Shown: in pieces, positions 24,422-33,000 of the stretch
Layout of the letters: every line of letters starts with the position of its first letter
How positions within the stretch are numbered: position 1 is the stretch's first letter
From: Rhodococcus jostii RHA1
GTDB taxonomy: Bacteria > Actinomycetota > Actinomycetes > Mycobacteriales > Mycobacteriaceae
DNA length: 64,000 nucleotides
Assembly (NCBI RefSeq): GCF_000014565.1
Contig: NC_008271.1
Span: forward strand, 248,001-312,000
Direction: 5' to 3'
Notes under the pieces: generated by a model
The model's input: only the letters and a program-made list of their open reading frames with translations
Told to the model about the DNA's origin: nothing
Database searches by the model: none
Position numbers and translations under genes: made by a program

Positions 24422-27354
24422 TTTCTTGGCGTGTTGAGTTCGCGGAGGGCGGCGCGGCGCCCGTCTGGGGTGAGTCGGTAGTAGGTGCGGCGTCGTCCTG
24501 GTCCGCATCCGGGTGGGGCGCCCGCGAGCCAGTCGGCCTCGTCTTCGTCTCGGCTGGTGAGCCATCGGGCTTGTTCGAGGCTTCTCAGGAGTGGGTGAAG
24601 GGTGCTGTGGTGGATGCCTGTGCAGTCGTGCAGGCCGTGGCCATAGAACTCCTCGGCATCGGTTGTGGTGAGGTGGCGTAGCAGGGTGAGTGTGGTGTGG
24701 GTCATCCGCAGCCGCTCGACGGCGATGTCACCGAAGGGATTGAGCGGTCTAGGTTTTCGTGGTGGTGTCATTGCTTCGCGCATCGCGTGTGCGAGGGTCT
24801 TCGCGTCGGGCATGGTGGGGGCGTTGCAGCCATGCAGGGCGGCGGTCATCAGTGGGTGAACGTGTTCGTTGTCGAGTTCGCGGAGCAGGGCGTGTCCGTG
24901 TGGGGTGGGCTGGTGCGCGGTGCCGCGGCGGGATCGGTGGAACAGGGGTGTGCCTGCGTGGCGTTCGAGGAGTTGGAGTTGGCGGACCAGGCTGGATTGC
25001 GTGATGCCGAGGTAGTCGGCGGCGGTGTCCAGGGAAGGGAACGCCATCGTGATCCGGAAGCGGTGCAGCCGGATCCAGCCGTGCAGGGTGCCCTCGACGG
25101 CTGCGCGGATGTTCGGTGGGAGGTGGTCGTAGGTGATGAGCATTTCGGTGCGGCTGGCGACGCCTTGCGGCCGGACCGGGATGCCGTGCCGGTGCAGGGC
25201 ATTGTTGACGAGCATCTGTTCGGTGCCGAGTTCGACGGCGATGTCGGCGGTCGAACGAAGCTGGGTGCAGTATTGCTCGCGCAGCCAGGCCGGGTCGATG
25301 TGGAAGGGCGCGCGGGTCTTGCGCAGCGTGATCCCGGATTGTTTGGCGAATCGGGCGATGATGTGGCGTCCGATGCCGGTGTCGGCTGCGATGTCGTTCA
25401 GACTGCGTCCGGCTTGGATGTATTCGCGGTCGAAGAACTCGCGGGTGAACAATTGGGCGGCGTGTTGTTCACGCAACCATGCGGCGGGTGCCGCATGGGG
25501 CGCCCACTGCCGTTGTGGCTGGTCGAGACGTTCCATCGCGATGCGGACGTGTTCGGGGCGGACGCCGAGAACCTCGGCGGCCTCCCGCGAGGAACGGTTT
25601 TCGTCGACGACCAGGCGGCTGACCTTGTCGGTATCGAGGTTGCCGGTGTCGATGCCCGGCAGAGCGAGCCCGTCGGCGAGGTCGGTTGGTGGCGACCAGG
25701 TCAGTGGTTCGTCGATGCCGAGGTTAACCAGCAGGGATTCGGCGTGTTCGTGCAGGGCCCGGCGCAGCGGCGCTGCCATGGAGGTGGTGAACTCGACGAA
25801 GGTGCCGCGGTCAGCGGGACTGTTGAACGCCAGTGGGTGGCGGCGGTCGGCGAGGTCGGCGCCGGACAGCAGTTGATGCAGGTGTCGTTGGGCGTGCCGC
25901 AGCCGGCCTTGGCGATGCTTGCCGAGGTGCGCTCCGACCGAACAGGCGAGGTCACGCCACTGGGCCCAGGTGAGGGTTTCGGCGGGGATCTGCTCGCGTC
26001 GCCGCTGGTAGTCGATCGGTGTGCCGTGTTGGTCGAGGTGGTCGGTGATGCGGCAGAGCAGCGCGAGAACATCGGTCAGCGCCGATCCGGTGGGAAGCTT
26101 GTCGAATCCTTGCAGGGGGACGGTCAGGTTGGCGGCTGTGACGCGGGGGTTCAACAATCGGGTGTGGGTGTCCATCCGCTGCGAGGGATCACCGGGGACG
26201 GTCAGCAGGACGCTGAGAGTTGCTCGGAACAGGTCGGTGTGGAAGCCGCCCGCGACGGGCAGCAGGCGGCCGGTCCAGTCGGGCCAGAACAGTTGCGGCA
26301 GCATCCGGATCCGCACCGCTCCATTGGCGCGCGGTGGTGAGGCCGAGGGTGTGACGGTCCGCATGCGCAGCCGCACGGCTCCGGGTAGGTGGGCGTCAAC
26401 GGCACGCAGGTAGCGGTTGGGGAACCGGCTGGGCATGGAGGCAAAGCGGCGATCGGTGAATTCCGGCGGCGGGATTCGTTGCGGACTTGGGGTTTTCGTG
26501 ATCAGTGTGCGCAGCTCGTCGATCGCGGTGGCCTCGTCGTCGCCGAGAACAACTCGTGCGCGAGTCAGCAGTGCCGCGGTCAGTGCCGCATCGAGGTTGG
26601 GCGGGCTGCCGTTGCGTGGTGGCGGCGGAGTCGCGTGCCGACGCGGGTTGATCGCCCGGGCCGCAGCGATCGCGGCCGTGCCGTCCAGACGCAGCAACCA
26701 GGCCACCACCAGGTGCAAATCGGTCAGCGTCGCATGGGCGGGGGCGGGGCCCGGTTCGCGGGCCGAGGCCATCAGTTGATCGATCCACGACTGGACATCG
26801 AGGACTTCGTCGGCGGCGGGTAGGTCCGCGGCGGTGAACAGCTCGGCGCCGCAGCGCAGCCGGGACCGGTCGATGAGACGGATGCAGGTCCCCGCAGACG
26901 GTGGGGTGGCGCCGCCGACGATCTGCACTCGGGGTGCCGCGCGGCAGTTCGGTTCCGCGCAGGTGTCGTGCAGCAGCAGTCGGTGCCGCTTGCAGGCCAT
27001 CGCCCAACTCGACCGCCATGACAGTTGCCAGCGCCCGTCGGTCTCGGCCAAACAGCGCGGGCAGAACCGTGAACAATTCATCGACAACCGTTCGATCCCG
27101 GGGACGGCGGGGCCGGTCGCGGCGTCGAGACGATGGGGCGCCAGCCCGGTCGCGGCTTCGATGCGGCGCAGCTGCGGGGAATCAGTTTCATCGACCAGCT
27201 GGCGGATCGACTGACCGGGGTAATCGATGCCCAAGGCGCGCAGCACTTCCAGCGGGGAGGTGTCGTTGCGGCGGGCGAGTGCGTCGATCCAGGAATCGAG
27301 GCTCTCGCCGGCGGCGATCGGCGTCCGCAACGGCAGTGTGGTGACCGCGGTCAT
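24382..27354 (-). CDS. tniQ: TniQ/TnsD-type protein fused to LysR-like and PadR-like winged helices
   Basis: 990 residues; ATG 27354 overlaps the tnsC stop (ATGA). The N-terminal TniQ domain has its zinc ligands CPRC (98-101), Cys121, His124 and Cys132. The middle holds several helix-turn-helices (SREAAEVLGVRPEHVR, SLNDIAADTGIGRHIIARF). Further on is a LysR-like unit (DTAADYLGITQSSLVRQLQL). The last 110 residues look like a PadR winged helix (HHSTLHPLLRSLEQARWL, then RTYYRLTPDGRRAALREL). TniQ proteins pick the target and contact the TnsC ATPase. The PadR-like C-terminus is an unusual addition and may bind the target or regulate. Confidence 0.88.
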   Translation of the reverse strand: MTAVTTLPLRTPIAAGESLDSWIDALARRNDTSPLEVLRALGIDYPGQSIRQLVDETDSPQLRRIEAATGLAPHRLDAATGPAVPGIERLSMNCSRFCPRCLAETDGRWQLSWRSSWAMACKRHRLLLHDTCAEPNCRAAPRVQIVGGATPPSAGTCIRLIDRSRLRCGAELFTAADLPAADEVLDVQSWIDQLMASAREPGPAPAHATLTDLHLVVAWLLRLDGTAAIAAARAINPRRHATPPPPRNGSPPNLDAALTAALLTRARVVLGDDEATAIDELRTLITKTPSPQRIPPPEFTDRRFASMPSRFPNRYLRAVDAHLPGAVRLRMRTVTPSASPPRANGAVRIRMLPQLFWPDWTGRLLPVAGGFHTDLFRATLSVLLTVPGDPSQRMDTHTRLLNPRVTAANLTVPLQGFDKLPTGSALTDVLALLCRITDHLDQHGTPIDYQRRREQIPAETLTWAQWRDLACSVGAHLGKHRQGRLRHAQRHLHQLLSGADLADRRHPLAFNSPADRGTFVEFTTSMAAPLRRALHEHAESLLVNLGIDEPLTWSPPTDLADGLALPGIDTGNLDTDKVSRLVVDENRSSREAAEVLGVRPEHVRIAMERLDQPQRQWAPHAAPAAWLREQHAAQLFTREFFDREYIQAGRSLNDIAADTGIGRHIIARFAKQSGITLRKTRAPFHIDPAWLREQYCTQLRSTADIAVELGTEQMLVNNALHRHGIPVRPQGVASRTEMLITYDHLPPNIRAAVEGTLHGWIRLHRFRITMAFPSLDTAADYLGITQSSLVRQLQLLERHAGTPLFHRSRRGTAHQPTPHGHALLRELDNEHVHPLMTAALHGCNAPTMPDAKTLAHAMREAMTPPRKPRPLNPFGDIAVERLRMTHTTLTLLRHLTTTDAEEFYGHGLHDCTGIHHSTLHPLLRSLEQARWLTSRDEDEADWLAGAPPGCGPGRRRTYYRLTPDGRRAALRELNTPRKRQNSEKPGATNL

Positions 27355-28412
27355 CGCCTCACCCGCTTGCGTTCGCCGCTCGTGCGGGTCGCGGCTTCGA
27401 GCCGGTGGCGGGCCTTTTCGGAGGCTTCATCGATGCGGATAGTGTCGAGCAGCTCTTGTGACATCGCCTCGGCTCCGGTGCGGATCGCTTTGAAGCAGCC
27501 GCGGTTGATCAGCGTCATCAGCGACCCGATGTGCCCGCCGGTGCGAGCGAACAGGTAGTCGGCCAGGCCGGCGAGCTGTCCGGGCTGCCCGCAGGCGAGC
27601 ACCAACTGTTTGTCGACCGCCTTGATCAGGGACTTCCAGTGCCGGTCGCGGGCGAAGGTCCCGACTTCGAGGCGGGTCCAGCGCCTCGCGCTCTGCGCCA
27701 ACGCGGCCGAGGGCCCGGACAATCCCTCCTCGAAGAACCTCCGTTCCCCGAGACCGACACCGGCGTAAATGAACGTCACCGGCAGCTCGTTCGCCAGCCA
27801 TTTCAGGTGATTGCTGACGGCGAGCCCGTCTCGGCTGTTCTGGTCGATGAAATGAATATCATCGATGATCCCGACCCGCGAATCACACGAGAGGACACAG
27901 TCCAGGGCGTAGCCGGCCAACTGGGCGGCGCTGCCGCGATCGGCTCCGGGATGCCCGTAGAACTGGCAGATCATCTTGTTCAACGTCCGCAGTGTGGTGT
28001 TCGAGGTCAGACCGACCCGGAACACCGGAATGTGCTCGTCACCGGACTCGGTGACCGGACCGCGGCGACGCAGCGCCTGGCGGTGATAGTCGCGGCCGAA
28101 CAGGTTGACGATGGTCGTCTTGCCCAGACCGGGGAATCCGTCGATGACCGCCGCGCCCCGAACACGGTCGGGGTCTTGACGATTCGAGGCGACGATCAGC
28201 TCCAGTTCGTCGCGCACGGCCTTGAGCTGCGGGGTGGCGATGGTGCCGAAGTTGGCGTGCCAGTCGTGGCGTGCGTCGTCGTAGTCCTCGCGGGCGTCGC
28301 TCCCCAAGGTGGACAACGCCGTAGCGGTGAGGGTGTCGGGTCGGGTGCGGGCCGGGGTGTCGACGAACCGGCGCCACCCGTCCTTGCGGGAGAGGCTGTA
28401 GGCGCTGCTCAC
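27351..28412 (-). CDS. tnsC: TnsC/TniB-type AAA+ ATPase
   Basis: 353 residues from ATG 28412, overlapping tnsB's stop by ATGA. Walker A GFPGLGKTT is at residues 92-100 and Walker B VGIIDDIHF at 179-187. A later GVGLGERRF segment fits sensor 1. It is the regulator that carries target choice from TniQ to the transposase, forming ATP-dependent filaments on DNA. Overlaps with both neighbours indicate a fixed stoichiometry operon. Confidence 0.93.
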   Translation of the reverse strand: MSSAYSLSRKDGWRRFVDTPARTRPDTLTATALSTLGSDAREDYDDARHDWHANFGTIATPQLKAVRDELELIVASNRQDPDRVRGAAVIDGFPGLGKTTIVNLFGRDYHRQALRRRGPVTESGDEHIPVFRVGLTSNTTLRTLNKMICQFYGHPGADRGSAAQLAGYALDCVLSCDSRVGIIDDIHFIDQNSRDGLAVSNHLKWLANELPVTFIYAGVGLGERRFFEEGLSGPSAALAQSARRWTRLEVGTFARDRHWKSLIKAVDKQLVLACGQPGQLAGLADYLFARTGGHIGSLMTLINRGCFKAIRTGAEAMSQELLDTIRIDEASEKARHRLEAATRTSGERKRVRR

Positions 28413-30454
28413 TCGAGCACCTCCAGCGCGTCGGCGTAGAAGTCGTCGACGTCGTCGAGGATCTCGCTGTCGTCATCGTCGTCGCCGACCACCGGAGGGC
28501 CCGAGCTGGTGGTGGCAACGCTCAGCGCCGGAACAGGGTCGGCGGCCAGTTCGAGCTCGGCTGCCGCGGCCAGGCCGCTGCGCTCGGCCGCCAGCCGGGC
28601 GGCCATGCGCCGTTCGCGCCGGTCGAGAACCTCACCGGCATCCCATCGGCTCAGCAGTGTGGCCAGCGTCTCGGCGGGGTCGGTGAAACGGTCGGTGCGG
28701 CGGGCGAGGATGCGGGCGTAGCGGGCGGCCTCGTCGGAGAACGGTGTGCCCAGCATCGGGGCGTGTTCCCAGTCGAGCTGATGCCACTGCCCATCGCCCG
28801 GGTCTTGAAAGTAGATGTGGCGGACATCGTCGTCGTTGACGCGGAACGGCCATTTCCCGGCGTCGAGTCCGCCGTAGGGGCTGGTCGCGTTGCGGTAGCC
28901 GTCCAGTGCAGGACCGTTGTAGCGGCGGCCGTCGATTTCGACGCCGTAATGCTGGATGGTGCGTTTGACCACCCGCAGGAACTCCAAGGCGAGCTCCGGT
29001 GCGGCCGGGATCCGCAGCACTCCCGCCTTGGCGATGCCCAGGGCGAACATGTCGTTCGGCGACATCGACAGGTTCGGCCACTCGGCGACCGCGATCCCGT
29101 CATGATCACTCGGGTGATAGACCGTCACGATCCAGTCGCGGATCACGTCCTCGAGCTCGTGCAGGAACAAGAACGCCTGCTCCTCGAGACCTTCGCCGCG
29201 GCTGTGCAGATCCGGGCCCTTGTAGGCCGGCAGATGCTGAATCAGGCCCTGACGCAGTGATCTGAAGAACCTCTCGACCGTGGGCTTGTCGGTTGGCTTT
29301 CGCGGCTGGGCCGGCTGGATCGAGATCCCCAATCGGGCGCAGACCCCGATCACGTGCGCCGACAGGAACGCTTTTCCGCGGTCGATCACCAGGGTCTCGG
29401 GCGGGCACCAGATCTCGGCATCGGCGCCGGTGTTCTCCTCGGTGAACACCAGATGCTTCGGCAACCCGTGCACCGGCCCCAGCGCCGGGCGCCCCGCGCT
29501 GCGGCCGGTGACCGACTCGAACAACACACTCGCGACATCAACCGATTTCGTGGACACCGGGGTCACCTTCAACCCCAGGATTTGTCGGTCGAACAGATCC
29601 TGCGCGACCGTGAGCTGCGCCCGCACCCACCGACAGGTCACCGGCTCCATCGCGAACACGTCCAGATCCTGGGTATCCAGAATCAGATACTCACCCGGAC
29701 GCGTGGCGCGCAGGCGGCCGTAAACCCCCTTCGGGCGTTGGGCGATCGATCGCCGCGCCTTCGCTGACCCGCTCACCGCGTTCGTGCCCTTGACCAGCTC
29801 CGCCAGCCGCCGATAGGCGGTCGCCTGCGACGGCAGCGCTACCACCCCCACCCCGTGCTCGCGCTCCAGCCGCTCGGCCGCTCGCATCAGCACCGCCGAG
29901 CGGGTCGGTGTCGACGCCGACACCCCCGCAGCCAGTTCCGCGGCCACCGCCGCCTCCCAGCGCGGATCCACCGTCGATCCGCGGCCACGGCGGCGCCGGT
30001 CATTGACCAGCCCCGCCTCACCGGCATCCCGGTAGGCGGCCACCCACCGCTCGACGGTGCGCGACGCCACCCCCAACTCCGCGGCCTTGGCCTCGCAGCG
30101 TGCCTTCAATCCCACCGCCGGCGCATAGTCGGGGCGGGGCTCACCTGTTCGCGCGGCCTCGGCGTAACCGGACCTGTAGCCGGTCAATACCTCCCGGACA
30201 TGCTCGCCCCGCGCTGCGGCCTGCTCCCGCTCGGCCGGCGACAGCCCCGCCAGCACCAGCCCCGGGTCCAGACCTTCTTCGACCGGCTCCAAACCGCGAG
30301 CCCGCGAGACGAACTCCGCCAAAGCAAAGCTTCCGTAGCGGCCGTCCGCGTACTCAACGACCACCTTGCGGCCGTCGAACTCCACGACCCGCGCCGCGTC
30401 GCCGTCGACCATCAGCCCCGCCCCGACCGCGACCGTCACCGTGCGCGCGTTCAC
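28409..30454 (-). CDS. tnsB: TnsB/TniA-type DDE transposase
   Basis: 681 residues from GTG 30454, which overlaps tnsA's TGA (GTGA). An upstream ATG at 30562 lies inside tnsA. N-terminal helix-turn-helices (KAAELGVASRTVERWVAAYRD) precede the RNase H-fold core. LILDTQDLDVF holds the first Asp, TLVIDRGKAFLS the second and KPTVERFFRSL the Glu. The C-terminal beta domain and tail follow, the tail being acidic and likely to contact TnsC. It breaks and joins the 3' strands at the ends and needs the TnsA subunit for the 5' strands. Confidence 0.95.
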   Translation of the reverse strand: MNARTVTVAVGAGLMVDGDAARVVEFDGRKVVVEYADGRYGSFALAEFVSRARGLEPVEEGLDPGLVLAGLSPAEREQAAARGEHVREVLTGYRSGYAEAARTGEPRPDYAPAVGLKARCEAKAAELGVASRTVERWVAAYRDAGEAGLVNDRRRRGRGSTVDPRWEAAVAAELAAGVSASTPTRSAVLMRAAERLEREHGVGVVALPSQATAYRRLAELVKGTNAVSGSAKARRSIAQRPKGVYGRLRATRPGEYLILDTQDLDVFAMEPVTCRWVRAQLTVAQDLFDRQILGLKVTPVSTKSVDVASVLFESVTGRSAGRPALGPVHGLPKHLVFTEENTGADAEIWCPPETLVIDRGKAFLSAHVIGVCARLGISIQPAQPRKPTDKPTVERFFRSLRQGLIQHLPAYKGPDLHSRGEGLEEQAFLFLHELEDVIRDWIVTVYHPSDHDGIAVAEWPNLSMSPNDMFALGIAKAGVLRIPAAPELALEFLRVVKRTIQHYGVEIDGRRYNGPALDGYRNATSPYGGLDAGKWPFRVNDDDVRHIYFQDPGDGQWHQLDWEHAPMLGTPFSDEAARYARILARRTDRFTDPAETLATLLSRWDAGEVLDRRERRMAARLAAERSGLAAAAELELAADPVPALSVATTSSGPPVVGDDDDDSEILDDVDDFYADALEVLE

Positions 30455-31224
30455 GCCACCACCTCCGCCGACACCAGCGTGTCGCCGCCGAGAACCCGCG
30501 ACAGATCCGTCACCAGCCACGATCGCCACAACAGGTGCAGGATCACCGGTCGCACCAGCCACTGCGGCACCGACAGGCCCAGCCGCCGTTCCAAAGTGGA
30601 GATCGTCACCGGCACGACCGCCGCATCGATCACCGCCGGCACCAGTTTGGTCGCGACCGTGGCAGGCCGCCTATACCCGGCCAGGAAGCGCACGTTCTCC
30701 ACCAGCACCGCATCGGCGCCCGTCCATACCTCGAACCCGAAATCGTGTCGCTCACACACCGCCCTTGTCCACGCGAACTGAGCCGCAACCTTCGGATCGG
30801 CAACGCGGGCAGCTGCCTTCACGTCCACCACCGTCAGCGCTCCATCCTTGTGTGCGAGCAACAGATCCGGCACATGCCGTCGTTTCCGATCGCCATCGAT
30901 ACCTTCGAGCAGAAACGGTTGCGCCGCGATAGCCACCACGTTCCGGTCCTGTTCCGCTAGAAGGATTCTCGCCAGCTCCAGACGGCTCTCGTAGACCACG
31001 TGACCACCCGTAGTCGCCGACCAGTACCAGCCCGAATAGTGCCGCCGCCCCTGCCACGACCGGAACTCCCGCACCGGACGGCCCGCCAGCACATCCTCCA
31101 CCGGTAACCGCCGCAACGTCGTATCGACGAACGCTCCGTCGTCTCCCCGGAACCGCACGGCCACTTCCGACCCCGGCACAACTCCCGCCAAACCAGTCCA
31201 CATCAGGCTGCTCTCATCAGTCAT
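30451..31224 (-). CDS. tnsA: TnsA-like endonuclease subunit
   Basis: 257 residues from ATG 31224, the most likely start; the frame extends to 31344 but into the transposon end. The segment VYESRLELARILLAEQ gives the catalytic Glu, RHVPDLLLAHKDG the Asp and LTVVDVKAAARV the Lys of a restriction-enzyme-type (PD-ExK) nuclease. TnsA cuts the 5' strands so that the element moves by cut and paste. The C-terminal domain probably contacts TnsB or TnsC. Confidence 0.88.
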   Translation of the reverse strand: MTDESSLMWTGLAGVVPGSEVAVRFRGDDGAFVDTTLRRLPVEDVLAGRPVREFRSWQGRRHYSGWYWSATTGGHVVYESRLELARILLAEQDRNVVAIAAQPFLLEGIDGDRKRRHVPDLLLAHKDGALTVVDVKAAARVADPKVAAQFAWTRAVCERHDFGFEVWTGADAVLVENVRFLAGYRRPATVATKLVPAVIDAAVVPVTISTLERRLGLSVPQWLVRPVILHLLWRSWLVTDLSRVLGGDTLVSAEVVA

Positions 31225-31299
31225 GGCGGACACCCAACCGCCCAAGCCCAGGATCAGGCCGCAGACACGCCGAGAACGATTCTCACTAAAATGTCGGAA

Positions 31300-31337
31300 G
31301 CGACATCTGGGCGACAGATCGATGAGAAGAGCGACAT
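31300..31337 (-). repeat. TnsB-binding-like repeats, right end
   Basis: GCGACA at 31300, 31311 and 31331 (TGTCGC on the minus strand) lies within 60 bp of the element end and mirrors the repeats at the other end. Confidence 0.6.
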
Positions 31338-31355
31338 CAATCATGAGAACCTACA

Positions 31356-31360
31356 CCTGC
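31356..31360. repeat. Target site duplication CCTGC, right copy
   Basis: Identical to 24315-24319; it starts right after the terminal ACA. Confidence 0.9.
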
Positions 31361-31377
31361 GGAGATTGCACGTTCCC

Positions 31378-33000
31378 CTACATCACGCGGCGGGCCTTCA
31401 TCCCTTCCTGGAGTGGAGCTTCCTTGACGACCTCGCCCGGCGTCGGAGCGTGGACCATCTGGCCGTTGCCCGCGGCGATGCCGACGTGTCCTGGCCCGTT
31501 CGGCCCCCAGCTGCCGAAGACGAGGTCGCCGGGCTTGGCCTGGTCGATCGGGATCTCGGTGCCGACACCCCACTGCTGCTCCGAGGTGCGGGGGAGTGCG
31601 ATCTTGCCTGCGCTGGCCGCGTGGACGGCGTACGAGGTCAGGCCAGAGCAGTCGAAGCCACCGCCGGATGGGCCGCCGGTGCCGCCGCCACCCCACACGT
31701 ACGGGGTGCCGAGGTATTCGCGGGCGGCCGTGACGACTTGGCTGCGGTCGCCGGACGCGTGGGGGATGAACCTGCCCCGGGCATTGGGATTGGTGAACCC
31801 GGTCCGGGCCTGCATGATTTTCGGGACGTAATTCTCGGTCTGAGCGTAGGGCGGGATTCCGCCGTACTGCTGCACGGCGCCTGGTCCGGCGTTGTAGGCC
31901 GCGAGTGTCAGTTCGATGGGATCGCCGGAGGCCTGGCCGCTGGCGATGTAGCCGGAAACGTTCTGGTATAGGGCGCACATGAAGTGTGCCTGCGACATCA
32001 CCGCGTCGCCGATGGAGTTCGGGTCGGCCTTTCCGTCCCCGTCGTAGTCCTTACCCCACGTTGCCCAGGTGCCGGGCATGAACTGCGCGGGACCCAGCGC
32101 TCCGGTCGACGACACCGGCGCAGTGGAGCCGTGCCGGAATCCGTTCTCCTGCTGGAGCTGAGCGGCGAGCAACGGAGCGTCGATCTCCGGGCAGACACTG
32201 CCGGCGCGGCGTAGCCACGGCTCGAACTCGGCCGGCACGATCCCGAACGCCAGCTCCCCGCCGCCGGCCATCCCGAAGCCAGAGCAGTCAGCCGTCGACC
32301 GGGACGCGGCCACGAGTTGGATGGGGCTGTTGCTGTTGCTGGTGGTGTTGGGGTTGGGGTCGTCGCTGCTGGTGCCGTTCTGTTTGGCGATGTCGGGTAG
32401 GACGGTGAGGGGGTCGAGGGCTGTTCCGCCTTGAAGTCGGCCGCCCTGCCAGTACTCGAAGTGCAGGTGCGGGCCGGTCGATCCGCCGGCGTTGCCGATG
32501 TCGGCGATGTGGTCGCCGGCCTTGACCTGTTGGCCTGGTTTGACGTGAATTCCGGTGGCGAACATGTGGCCGTAGACGGTGCTCACGGGCCTGCCGTCGA
32601 CGTTCGAGTCGATGACCACCCAGTTCTCGAACCCGACCCCGGGCCCTTCGCCGGAGTCCCCGGCCTTGACGACGTTGCCGTCGAGTGCGGCGAGGATCTT
32701 CGTGCCGACCGGTCCGGCAAGGTCCACGCCTTGGTGCTGGGCTCCCCAGCGCTCACCGAATCCGGACGTGAACGTGGCGGTCCCGGGCTCGACCGGCAGG
32801 CGAATTGGTCCTGACACGGTCAGCGTCTGCTCGGCGGTCGACGCCGGCCCGCGTTCGCCGCCGTCATTGCTGTCGATGGTGACGGTCCGGCACGGGTCAC
32901 GCGGAATGACCGGCGTGCCGAGTGAGCACGCGGAGGTGCCGATGACGATGCCGATGGCGCCGCTCATCAGCAGCGTCCGCCGGACGCCGCCGATCCTCAC
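31378..33000 (-). CDS. Three-domain cell-wall hydrolase (M23, SLT, NlpC/P60)
   Basis: 540 residues from GTG 33000, overlapping the previous stop (GTGA). A hydrophobic N-terminus with SACS may be a lipobox. An M23 peptidase domain follows: HQGVDLAGP gives H and D, and TGPHLHFEYW the HLH. Next is a lytic transglycosylase-like domain (QLQQENGFRHGS, ALGPAQFMPGTW, LTLAAYNAGPGAV). The last 130 residues are NlpC/P60 (FDCSGLTSYAV with catalytic Cys, GHVGIAAGNGQMVHA with His). It opens peptidoglycan for the transfer apparatus. It is the last gene before the Tn7-like insertion. Confidence 0.92.
   Translation of the reverse strand: MRIGGVRRTLLMSGAIGIVIGTSACSLGTPVIPRDPCRTVTIDSNDGGERGPASTAEQTLTVSGPIRLPVEPGTATFTSGFGERWGAQHQGVDLAGPVGTKILAALDGNVVKAGDSGEGPGVGFENWVVIDSNVDGRPVSTVYGHMFATGIHVKPGQQVKAGDHIADIGNAGGSTGPHLHFEYWQGGRLQGGTALDPLTVLPDIAKQNGTSSDDPNPNTTSNSNSPIQLVAASRSTADCSGFGMAGGGELAFGIVPAEFEPWLRRAGSVCPEIDAPLLAAQLQQENGFRHGSTAPVSSTGALGPAQFMPGTWATWGKDYDGDGKADPNSIGDAVMSQAHFMCALYQNVSGYIASGQASGDPIELTLAAYNAGPGAVQQYGGIPPYAQTENYVPKIMQARTGFTNPNARGRFIPHASGDRSQVVTAAREYLGTPYVWGGGGTGGPSGGGFDCSGLTSYAVHAASAGKIALPRTSEQQWGVGTEIPIDQAKPGDLVFGSWGPNGPGHVGIAAGNGQMVHAPTPGEVVKEAPLQEGMKARRVM

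Larger units (their letters stand above)
24320..31355. mobile_element. Tn7-like transposon (tnsA-tnsB-tnsC-tniQ), 7,036 bp
   Basis: The ends are exact 11-bp inverted repeats: TGTAGGTTCTC at 24320-24330 and its complement at 31345-31355. They begin with TGT, as in Tn7-like elements. The element is flanked by CCTGC on both sides. TGTCGC-type repeats inside each end (24339, 24391, 24416; complement at 31300, 31311, 31331) are likely TnsB sites. It carries the four transposition genes in one minus-strand operon and no cargo. Removing it restores a continuous spacer in the conjugation operon. Confidence 0.93.

Noticed and set aside
30454..30562. Upstream start for tnsB at 30562
   Set aside because: Lies inside the tnsA coding sequence and gives Gly/Arg-rich residues; GTG 30454 has the coupled GTGA start.
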